NCBI GenBank assembly: GCA_001725215.1
Contig: MEFT01000005.1
Location: 23,599 to 29,432, forward strand
Source of the DNA: Clostridium sp. SCN 57-10
GTDB taxonomy: Bacteria > Bacillota > Clostridia > Oscillospirales > Butyricicoccaceae
Length of the DNA: 5,834 bases
Direction: 5' to 3'
Positions within the stretch are counted from its first letter, which is position 1. Every line of letters starts with the position of its first letter. Of the stretch, positions 1-5,633 are shown piece by piece. A program made the translations under genes and the position numbers. The notes below the pieces were generated by a model. That model worked only from the letters and a program-made list of their open reading frames with translations. It searched no databases and had not been told where the DNA came from.

Positions 1-600
1 AAACGAAGTGTTCGCCATCATCAACGTGACGCCTTCCAAATCCGGCTCGGCAAGCAGCGCGGCACCGACCGATTCAGTGAACAGCGTAAAATCCAACTCG
101 GCCGCGCTCGCGGGGCGCGGCGCACACATTTCGTAATACTTTGCCGTGCGCTCACGCAAAATCACATCCCCCGGCGAAAGCCCTAATGCTTGCGGATCGT
201 CGTACAGAAAGGCACGAAAAATTTGTCTGCGCGCATCGTCCAGCGCATATGCTTGCTCGGGGAGGGCAAACATCGTCGTGAGCCCCTCGGCAAGCCACCT
301 GTCTTCAAGTGCGAGCGTCGGCTCGAGCAAGATGTGCACAATCTCGTGGCATAGATCGAATGGGTCCTGGATAAATACGGCACGCTGTCCGCTTGCATGT
401 GAAATGGTGTAGTCCTTGTAATAGACGGCGACGGAGTTCGCCGCATAATCGGGCGCAACACGCTCATAATATTCGGGCGCGTGCTCTTCGATGAACGCCA
501 TCGTGATGTTCATGCCAATGAAGCATTCGCGCATGGCGGCGTAAATTTCGGCGGGTGCGTGCATCAGGTGATTGTCGGTCGTGATATAAAACCGCGCGAT
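1..600 (-). pseudogene. C-terminal part of frameshifted lipoprotein: predicted HExxH zinc peptidase domain, runs off left edge
   Basis: This is the continuation, in another frame, of the lipoprotein that starts at 1376. The frame (first codon bases at positions divisible by 3) is open from 636 to the window edge, and from about 600 it reads as sensible protein for 200 codons with no stop. Fragment residues 85-89 are HEIVH (bases 334-348), followed 16 residues later by a WLAEG segment whose glutamate (bases 286-288) fits the third zinc ligand. HExxH followed at this distance by WLxEG is the hallmark of gluzincin-type peptidases of the MA-like group, which bind zinc through two His and one Glu. 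Joined to its first half, it would be an extracellular, membrane-anchored peptidase of at least 457 residues. An ATG at 564 overlaps the stop of the first part (TGATG), so re-initiation is possible. The substrate is unknown, and the C-terminus is outside the window. Confidence 0.72.
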
Positions 601-1376
601 GCGCCCGTGAGAATGAGGGGATATTCGCCCGCCGCGTCAAAGGTCATGCTGTCAACCGCGAGTGTCACATCGTCGGTCGGGTAAGCAGCACTCGCACCGA
701 TGCTTTCAAGCCACTGCTGGCGAATTTCCGTGCTGCCGCCGCTCGCCGCGAAGCCTTTGGCGTCCTTTCCGATGGCGAACGCCGCAACGGCCGCCGCCGT
801 GTCGCGCGCGATGGCGATAGCGTCCGCGTCGGCAAAGTCGGGCATGAAGTAGGGGGCGAACATCGACAGCGTGCCGAGGTTCGCTTCGTCGCCGTAATAC
901 GCCTTGAGCGCTTCGGTATCGGGCACGCCCTCAAACGCAAGGCGGCTGATGCCGATGCCCTGCCATGGGAACGGACTGCCCAGCGCGGCGCGCGCAAGGC
1001 TGTCGCGATACTGCCCGCCTGCGATGTCATCAAGCGTGCAGAACACCTGGCTGCCCATCACCTGTGGTACGCCCGCAATCGTCTGCTCGACGGCGTAGAC
1101 AGTAACCGGCTGCGCGTCGGTAAGCAGCTTGCCAATTTTCGCGTAATCGGCCTGAATAGCGGCAAGCGTCTGCCGTGCGATTTCTTCGGTGAATATAGCG
1201 GACGCGACGTGCAGCGTCACGCTGTCCTCGGTGGCGTATTGCGTTTGAAAGGTTGCGGCATAGACATCATCGCGCGGGTGCGAACCCTTGGTGAAAGCGA
1301 TGGGCGTTTTGGCGCAGCCGCACAGTAGCATAAGCAGCAGCACGGCGGCAAAACCTGCACTGACATACTTTTTCAT
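564..1376 (-). CDS. Lipoprotein, N-terminal part of a frameshifted predicted metallopeptidase
   Basis: The 270-residue reading frame begins MKKYVSAGF, followed by a hydrophobic stretch and a lipobox LCGC with the lipidated cysteine at residue 21, so the product should be exported and anchored on the outer face of the membrane. ATG at 1376 is preceded by AGGGG (1384-1388) with a 7-nt gap. Residues 30-250 match no family I can name. The natural frame seems to end near residue 258 (base 603). The last 12 residues use A-ending codons such as ATA, TCA, CGA and ACA, unlike the rest of the gene, while the neighbouring frame has GC-rich third positions and continues into a zinc-peptidase domain. I therefore read this as the first half of one longer gene with a break near 601-605. 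It lies 55 bp downstream of flotillin on the same strand and is probably in its operon. Confidence 0.8.
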   Translation of the reverse strand: MKKYVSAGFAAVLLLMLLCGCAKTPIAFTKGSHPRDDVYAATFQTQYATEDSVTLHVASAIFTEEIARQTLAAIQADYAKIGKLLTDAQPVTVYAVEQTIAGVPQVMGSQVFCTLDDIAGGQYRDSLARAALGSPFPWQGIGISRLAFEGVPDTEALKAYYGDEANLGTLSMFAPYFMPDFADADAIAIARDTAAAVAAFAIGKDAKGFAASGGSTEIRQQWLESIGASAAYPTDDVTLAVDSMTFDAAGEYPLILTGASRGFISRPTIT

Positions 1377-1395
1377 GGCAATACCCCTAGCATGA

Positions 1396-1420
1396 GAGCT
1401 GCGGCATAATGCCGCAGCTC
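1396..1420. terminator. Perfect 11-bp hairpin between flotillin and lipoprotein genes; T-tract on the plus side
   Basis: Two perfect 11-bp arms (1396-1406 and 1410-1420) enclose a TAA loop, and the stem is GC-rich. It starts 11 nt past the flotillin stop and ends 7 nt before the AGGGG ribosome site of the lipoprotein. On the plus strand it is followed by CGTTTTT (1421-1427), the form of an intrinsic terminator for plus-strand transcripts. On the minus strand, where the genes lie, no U-tract follows. For the operon it may act instead as a weak attenuator, an RNA 3'-end stabiliser or a processing site. Confidence 0.6.
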
Positions 1421-1431
1421 CGTTTTTGATG

Positions 1432-2832
1432 TTATGCGTCCTGCTGTGTCTGCTCGGCAGCCGCCGGCTCGTGCGCTTCGGTCTGAACCGTGCCGAGGTA
1501 CTGCGGCAGGTTCATGCCCGCCATGTCAAACAGTTCCTGCATCGGGGGGATGCTCTTCATCATGCCCGACACAAAACCCGCCGTTGCATTTTTGCCGTCC
1601 TGCTGCGCACCGCCGTCCCAAACGGTAACCTTGTCGATTTTGATGTTTTTAATCGCCTCAACCTGGATTTTCATGAGCTGTTCCATCTTATCGGCAAGCA
1701 TGAGGCGCATCGCGTCGCCCGGGTTGCCGCCTGCGGCGTCGACAATCTGGCGCAGACCATCGGCCTGTTTGGTCAGCATCGACTGCATACCGGACGCCTC
1801 GGCCTGCATTTTTGCAAGGATCGCGTCCGCCTCGCCGCGTGCACGGCGGCGAATCTGCTCGGCCTCCGCCTCGGCCTCAAGCTCGCGCTTACGCTTTTCG
1901 ATTTCGACCTTGACGATGACGTCGGCTTCCTGCGTTGCCTTTTCACGTGCAAAACGCGCCGCTTCGGCAAGCTGCTCGGCAGCATACGCTGCTTCGAGCG
2001 CCTTCGCCTCTTGAATCTTTTCCGCCGACGTTGCAATCTTCAGCGCTTCTGCCTCTTTTTCGCGGCGCGCGGCGTTCGACTGCGAAACCTCGATCTGCGA
2101 GGAGTTTTCACCCTGAATGGCAAGCGCGTTTGCCTGCGCCACCTGGATACGCTGGTCACGGTGCGCGTTTGCTTCGCCGATGGCGCCGTCGCGCTCCTTT
2201 TCGGCGACCGTCTTCTTCGCGTCGTTGATCGCCTTGGCGGCCGCTTCCTTACCAAGCGCCGATATGTAGCCCGATTCGTCGCTGATGTCGGTCACGTTGA
2301 CGTTGATGAGGCGCAGACCGATTTTTTTCAGCTCGCCTTCTACGTTACGCGACACTGCTTCCAGAAACTTATCGCGGTCGGTGTTGATTTCCTCAATGTC
2401 CATCGTCGCAATGACAAGGCGCAGCTGACCGAAGATAATATCCTTCGCAAGTTCCTGAATCTCGGGCAGCTTGAGTCCCAGCAGCCGCTCTGCGGCGTTT
2501 TGCATGACACCCGGCTCGGTGGAAATGCCAACCGTGAAGCGCGAGGGAACATTGATGCGGATGTTCTGGCGAGACAGCGCATTTTCAAGATCGACCGAAA
2601 TGGAAAGCGGGGTTAGATCGAGAAACGCGCGCTCCTGCAGCACGGGCCACACAAAGGCCGCGCCGCCGTGGATGCACTTCGCAGAGCGAGAGGTGCCGTC
2701 CGAGTTGTTACCCACCTTACCGTAAATAACCATGACCTTGTCGGACGGGCAGCGCTTAAAGCGGGAGACAACGAGCAGCATAAGGGTAAATGCGAGAACC
2801 ACGATGACGCAAACAGCGATAATACCTTCCAT
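1432..2832 (-). CDS. floT: Flotillin family protein (YuaG/FloT-like, SPFH domain)
   Basis: Flotillins are membrane scaffold proteins that oligomerise and organise functional microdomains. The 466-residue product has one N-terminal membrane segment (residues 3-22), an SPFH/band-7 domain (about 28-190), and a long Ala/Glu-rich coiled coil (about 195-345) with the EAEA-type repeats typical of flotillins. The C-terminal end carries IKIDKVTVWDGG (397-408) and a PPMQELFDMAG segment leading to LPQYLG (about 429-447), a typical bacterial flotillin ending. The length is close to B. subtilis YuaG (about 509 residues). ATG 2832 is supported by AAAGGAG at 2841-2847 with an 8-nt gap. It follows the NfeD-like gene by 24 bp, the same order as yuaF-yuaG in Bacillus. 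The gene is intact. Naming it floT rests on family resemblance and gene order. Confidence 0.95.
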   Translation of the reverse strand: MEGIIAVCVIVVLAFTLMLLVVSRFKRCPSDKVMVIYGKVGNNSDGTSRSAKCIHGGAAFVWPVLQERAFLDLTPLSISVDLENALSRQNIRINVPSRFTVGISTEPGVMQNAAERLLGLKLPEIQELAKDIIFGQLRLVIATMDIEEINTDRDKFLEAVSRNVEGELKKIGLRLINVNVTDISDESGYISALGKEAAAKAINDAKKTVAEKERDGAIGEANAHRDQRIQVAQANALAIQGENSSQIEVSQSNAARREKEAEALKIATSAEKIQEAKALEAAYAAEQLAEAARFAREKATQEADVIVKVEIEKRKRELEAEAEAEQIRRRARGEADAILAKMQAEASGMQSMLTKQADGLRQIVDAAGGNPGDAMRLMLADKMEQLMKIQVEAIKNIKIDKVTVWDGGAQQDGKNATAGFVSGMMKSIPPMQELFDMAGMNLPQYLGTVQTEAHEPAAAEQTQQDA

Positions 2833-2856
2833 GACACATTCTCCTTTATCAAAATA

Positions 2857-3180
2857 TTATTGACGATCTTTTTTGCAGACGACGAGTGTGCTTTGACCCG
2901 ACAGCGCGACAATCACAACCTCGCACCCCGTGGGAATAGGCTGCTCCTCATCGGTCACCGCATCGAGCTCGCACAGGCGCTCCTGCACCAGCACGGATAC
3001 TTTGCCGTGCCCCATGCGGCGCGGGGGAACGGTCAGATAGACGACGCCCGACACGCCGATTGCGTTTTGCGGCCTTACCGTGCCGTCCGACTGCAGACGC
3101 ATGGCAAGCCGCATGACATACGCCATAAGCATCATAGCGGCGGGGCCGTAGCCGAGCGCAGCAGCGAAAGCCCTGTCCAA
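2857..3180 (-). CDS. NfeD-like protein, C-terminal part (last membrane segment plus OB-fold domain), after frameshift
   Basis: This 107-residue frame opens with TTG at 3180, which has no ribosome site and is unlikely to be a real start. An ATG at 3135 overlaps the stop of the preceding frame (ATGA), which would allow coupled translation of a 92-residue product. It holds the end of a membrane helix (about residues 13-30) and then a small beta-rich domain (about 35-103) with NAIGVSGVVYLTVPP, a VQERLCELDAVTD segment, PIPTG and STLVVCK. These are recognisable features of the soluble NfeD/YuaF OB-fold domain. NfeD proteins work with SPFH-domain partners, and the partner flotillin gene starts 24 bp downstream. 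I take this as the second half of the gene starting at 3452, put out of frame by an indel near 3140-3170. Confidence 0.82.
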   Translation of the reverse strand: MDRAFAAALGYGPAAMMLMAYVMRLAMRLQSDGTVRPQNAIGVSGVVYLTVPPRRMGHGKVSVLVQERLCELDAVTDEEQPIPTGCEVVIVALSGQSTLVVCKKDRQ

Positions 3181-3452
3181 CCGAAGACGGTGAGAAAAGC
3201 GATGACGCCGCGCACAGAAAACACACGAAGTCCCGCGTCGGTGCCGTCATGCTCAAACACATCGGGGATGCCGTCGTGGTCAAGGTCAACGTCGGCGTCA
3301 AAATCGGCGTCGGACCCGTCGAGATCGGTGTCCGAATCGCCCATGCCGATGAGCAGCATAATGGTTTGCAAGATTAGAATTAACGTAGACGGAATGGCGA
3401 TGTAGGCAAACACACGCTCGGCCAGCGAGAGCGAGAGCCACCATTGCATCAT
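3132..3452 (-). CDS. NfeD-like membrane protein, N-terminal part (membrane helices and Asp-rich linker)
   Basis: The 106-residue product has a membrane helix at about residues 12-37. An Asp-rich stretch (39-70, 13 Asp) follows, including D56-x-D-x-D-G-x-x-D64, the spacing of calcium-binding loops of the EF-hand/thrombospondin-3 type. Then comes VFSVRGVIAFLTVFGWTGL (77-95), the start of the second membrane segment typical of Firmicute NfeD proteins. The frame ends prematurely after SATAPPL, while the rest of the NfeD protein lies in the adjacent frame (2857-3180). ATG 3452 follows a GGGGGG run (3461-3466) with an 8-nt gap, and a second ATG is next to it. It sits 19 bp after the DUF1836 gene. 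Joined, the two parts give about 197 residues. From memory of homologs, the hydrophobic region between the two membrane segments seems about ten residues short, so the lesion could be more than one base. Confidence 0.82.
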   Translation of the reverse strand: MMQWWLSLSLAERVFAYIAIPSTLILILQTIMLLIGMGDSDTDLDGSDADFDADVDLDHDGIPDVFEHDGTDAGLRVFSVRGVIAFLTVFGWTGLSLLRSATAPPL

Positions 3453-3471
3453 GAAAGATACCCCCCAAGCA

Positions 3472-4029
3472 TTATTTGAGATACGAGAGCTGAAGCACAG
3501 CCTCCTGCGTGAATTGTGACGCGAGATATGCCGTTACCATGACCTGCAGCGCACGCTCAACGCGCCTGCGCGCACCCGCAAACGGCTCGCGGTAATCGGT
3601 TAGTGCGTCGGCGCAAAGGCGGCCGATCGCCTCGCTATCGGTAGTAGGCGACTGTTCAAGCCTGCATACCACATGGCAGAGCAAAAGATAGAGCTGAGCA
3701 TCGTCAATGATATCGTCGCGTTCGTCGTTCAAATGACCATTGACATAGGAAAGCAACGAACAAGCACGGTCGAGTGGGAAGGTATCGCGCAGTGTGTTGA
3801 TCGTCAGAATACGGCACAGTTGCCGGCGTGAATACCGTTTTTTGACGGGCGGCGTCAAAAACCCGCGCTTGACCCAATTTTGAATGACATACGGCTCAAG
3901 CCCCGAAAGCTGCGATACCTGCGAAAGCATCAGATCGCCGCCAAGGAACATCGGCGTGAGCAGCGCGTCCGCCACCCCCTCCCGGCTGATGTCCGCTTCG
4001 ATGGTTGAGCCCGGCAGACATTTGAGCAT
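3472..4029 (-). CDS. DUF1836 family MerR-like transcriptional regulator
   Basis: This 185-residue cytoplasmic protein has an N-terminal helix-turn-helix at about residues 33-58 (LMLSQVSQLSGLEPYVIQNW). A wing-like segment (PPVKKRYSRRQLCRI, 60-74) and an alpha-helical C-terminal region follow. The LEPYVIQNWVKRGFL plus KKRYSRRQ combination is characteristic of DUF1836, a Firmicute family related to the MerR-type winged helix; no regulatory target is established to my knowledge. The start is ATG 4029, 8 nt after AAAGGAGG (4038-4045). The longer reading from GTG 4038 overlaps that ribosome site and is rejected. It is the first gene after a consensus promoter, and the NfeD-flotillin pair follows closely, so it probably regulates its own operon or membrane-stress genes. 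That role is inferred from position only. Confidence 0.87.
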   Translation of the reverse strand: MLKCLPGSTIEADISREGVADALLTPMFLGGDLMLSQVSQLSGLEPYVIQNWVKRGFLTPPVKKRYSRRQLCRILTINTLRDTFPLDRACSLLSYVNGHLNDERDDIIDDAQLYLLLCHVVCRLEQSPTTDSEAIGRLCADALTDYREPFAGARRRVERALQVMVTAYLASQFTQEAVLQLSYLK

Positions 4030-4037
4030 AAGCGGCA

Positions 4038-4045
4038 CCTCCTTT
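4038..4045 (-). promoter_or_regulatory. Ribosome binding site that fixes the DUF1836 start
   Basis: Read on the minus strand this is AAAGGAGG, a near-perfect anti-16S match, 8 nt before ATG 4029. The upstream in-frame GTG (4036-4038) shares its last G, so initiation at the GTG would leave no ribosome site in front. The start is therefore the ATG. Confidence 0.85.
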
Positions 4046-4055
4046 CGTTATTTTG

Positions 4056-4084
4056 ATTATATTACATGGTCGGGTGATTGTCAA
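4056..4084 (-). promoter_or_regulatory. Consensus sigma-A promoter of the DUF1836-NfeD-flotillin operon
   Basis: On the minus strand, TTGACA (4079-4084) and TATAAT (4056-4061) are separated by exactly 17 bp (4062-4078). Both hexamers are perfect. The predicted transcription start is near 4049, giving a leader of about 20 nt that contains the ribosome site. It lies 28 bp after the hairpin of the preceding gene, so it is separated from upstream transcription. A match this strong suggests high basal expression or control by a repressor. Confidence 0.9.
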
Positions 4085-4112
4085 GCATAATCTTGTGACC
4101 TTTTTCTCAAAA

Positions 4113-4143
4113 CAAAGGGACAGCCATTTCGGCTGTCCCTTTG
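4113..4143 (-). terminator. Intrinsic terminator of the serine hydrolase gene
   Basis: A perfect 13-bp inverted repeat (4113-4125 with 4131-4143) encloses a 5-nt loop. The core is GGGACAGCC paired with GGCTGTCCC. Read on the minus strand, the stem ends in CCCTTTG followed by TTTT, a U-rich tail. It begins 25 nt after the hydrolase stop codon. It separates that gene from the flotillin operon promoter. Confidence 0.88.
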
Positions 4144-4168
4144 GATAAGCAAATGATTGTGCAGGGTC

Positions 4169-5566
4169 TTAGGCTCGCTCGACGCGTGTAAAGCGGTGCC
4201 ACATCAGCGACTCGAAGTCCTTCATCATCAGGCCGCCGTCGCACGGGCGCAGACGCACGTATCCGGGCAACGCGCAATCCTCATAGCCGAGCGCGGTGCC
4301 GTCTTCCTGCATGAGCATACGAGCCTCAAAGCCGCCGTAGTTCATGAATACGCCGCCATCGCGCGCCGTCACGGTGAACTCGTCGTAGCCGGGGTTATAG
4401 AATTCGCCGCAGAATACGGCGCGCTCTTCCTCCGTCAACTCGCGACCCGACGCGGCGCGCCCGCAGTTTTCGGCAAGCTCGGCCATTTCGCGCTTATAAG
4501 GCTCAAGCCGCGCGCGATAGTCGGGCTGCGGGCAGCAGAGCAGCTCATCAAGCAGCATATCGCGAAGAATGTAATGCCCCGTCGTGCCGTTTGTGTTGAG
4601 CAACACGACGACGGCGCAGTCGGAGTCAGGTATGAAGGCGATGATGGAGTTAAAGCCGCCTGCAGAGCCGCTATGGTAAATCATTTTGTGTCCGCGATAG
4701 CAGCTGACATGCCACGCAAGCGCATACTGCCCGCACATTTCCCACTCGGTATCTTCGCCGGGGCAGGAGATGTTGGGATAAATCAGCTCGGAATAAGCGC
4801 GGTCGGAGCAAATGCGCACATCGCCGTATACGCCGCGATGCAACATGAGCGACGCCCATTTGACAAGGCTGCGCAGGTTGGTGCGCACGCCGCCGCACGG
4901 GCCGGACGTCGGGCTGTTCGCATAGCCGCAACGCTCGGCCGGCTCGCGACCGCGCGTCAGATGGGGCAGCGCGCAGTCAAGACCCGAAAGGTCGCAGTTC
5001 GGGCCGCGGAAGCGCATTTCCATACCGAGCGGGCGGGCAATTTTTTTGTCGACCATCTCTTCCCACGTTTTGCCGTAAATACGCTCAAGCGTATGGCCGA
5101 GCGCGATGTACATATGATTGTTGTATTCATATTTCTCGCGGAAGCCGTGCGACATGCCCATCCACTTGGCGCGCAGCACCGTATCGCGACGGGTACCCGC
5201 AACCTTGGTGCGGATGAAGTCGTGGCCGCCAAGCCCCGTGCGATGGCACGCCATATCGCGCCCCGTGACATGGCTGCCCGCATAGGGGTCTACCATGTCG
5301 AACTCGGGGTCATACTGCTGAATGGGCTTGTCCCAGTCGAACATACCCTCGTCGCAGGCAATGGCGCCGAGCATGGTCGTAAATGCCTTGCTGTTCGATG
5401 CGATATCGAAGAAAGATTGCTCGGTAACCGGACGGCCCGTTTCGCGGTCCGCCTGCCCGAAACAGTGCATCTCGGTGCGATCGCCGCGAATCACGGCATA
5501 TGCGCCGCCGACAAGACCGGTTTCCTCCTGGATGTACGCTATGGTGCTGCGAATCAAATCATTCAT
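4169..5566 (-). CDS. Serine hydrolase, class C beta-lactamase / penicillin-binding protein fold
   Basis: The 465-residue protein belongs to the large beta-lactamase-related serine hydrolase family (esterases, peptidases and amidases using a Ser-Lys-Tyr site). The catalytic SxxK is S57-N-S-K60, the YxN element is Y148-N-N150 within KYEYNNHMYIALG, and the third motif is H298-S-G300 within YHSGSAGG, the usual HSG variant of KTG. The C-terminal 85 residues look like the small beta-rich domain (DUF3471-like) often found behind this fold. There is no signal peptide or membrane segment, so it should be cytoplasmic. It has 18 cysteines, many for this family. ATG 5566 follows AAAGGGAG (5574-5581) with a 7-nt gap. 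It is flanked by terminators on both sides. The 67-nt gap to the upstream gene shows no convincing promoter; TTGAAC-16-TATTGC (5610-5637) is weak and overlaps the upstream terminator. The substrate cannot be told; true beta-lactam resistance is unlikely for a cytoplasmic protein. Confidence 0.92.
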   Translation of the reverse strand: MNDLIRSTIAYIQEETGLVGGAYAVIRGDRTEMHCFGQADRETGRPVTEQSFFDIASNSKAFTTMLGAIACDEGMFDWDKPIQQYDPEFDMVDPYAGSHVTGRDMACHRTGLGGHDFIRTKVAGTRRDTVLRAKWMGMSHGFREKYEYNNHMYIALGHTLERIYGKTWEEMVDKKIARPLGMEMRFRGPNCDLSGLDCALPHLTRGREPAERCGYANSPTSGPCGGVRTNLRSLVKWASLMLHRGVYGDVRICSDRAYSELIYPNISCPGEDTEWEMCGQYALAWHVSCYRGHKMIYHSGSAGGFNSIIAFIPDSDCAVVVLLNTNGTTGHYILRDMLLDELLCCPQPDYRARLEPYKREMAELAENCGRAASGRELTEEERAVFCGEFYNPGYDEFTVTARDGGVFMNYGGFEARMLMQEDGTALGYEDCALPGYVRLRPCDGGLMMKDFESLMWHRFTRVERA

Positions 5567-5585
5567 GCTTCCGCTCCCTTTCCAT

Positions 5586-5611
5586 AAAAAGCGGAGGCTT
5601 TAAGCCCCCGC
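5586..5611 (-). terminator. Intrinsic terminator of the tRNA nucleotidyltransferase gene
   Basis: The hairpin arms 5591-5598 and 5604-5611 pair fully in the minus-strand RNA, with one G-U pair where the plus strand would have an A-C mismatch. Five U residues (5586-5590) follow directly. The hairpin begins 22 nt after the stop at 5634. The G-U pair and the U-tract show that it works for minus-strand transcripts. The hydrolase ribosome site begins only 4 nt after the U-tract, so read-through could feed that gene. Confidence 0.85.
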
Positions 5612-5633
5612 AATATGACAGTTGGCCATGGGT

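Noticed and set aside
183..467. 94-codon minus-strand frame in the left part
   Set aside because: It is Arg/Ser-rich with no domain, and overlaps the neighbouring frame that encodes the HEIVH peptidase region with consistent protein character.
564..636. Programmed -1 ribosomal frameshifting in the lipoprotein gene, and likewise in NfeD (3132-3180)
   Set aside because: The direction would fit a -1 shift, but no in-frame X-XXY-YYZ slippery heptamer is present in either overlap (the nearest is the non-canonical GGTTTTATA at the lipoprotein site), and I see no clear following stem-loop or pseudoknot.
1426..2616. 396-codon plus-strand open frame opposite flotillin
   Set aside because: Its translation is Leu/Arg/His-rich without recognisable domains. 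The opposite strand encodes a complete flotillin with a proper ribosome site. Long antisense frames are expected from the codon bias of GC-rich genes.
4030..4038. GTG 4038 as the start of the DUF1836 gene
   Set aside because: The codon overlaps the ribosome binding site AAAGGAGG; ATG 4029 has the correct 8-nt spacing.
4157..5587. 476-codon plus-strand open frame opposite the serine hydrolase
   Set aside because: It mirrors the hydrolase gene, has no ribosome site or domain, and runs across the upstream ribosome site and the stop region of the true gene.
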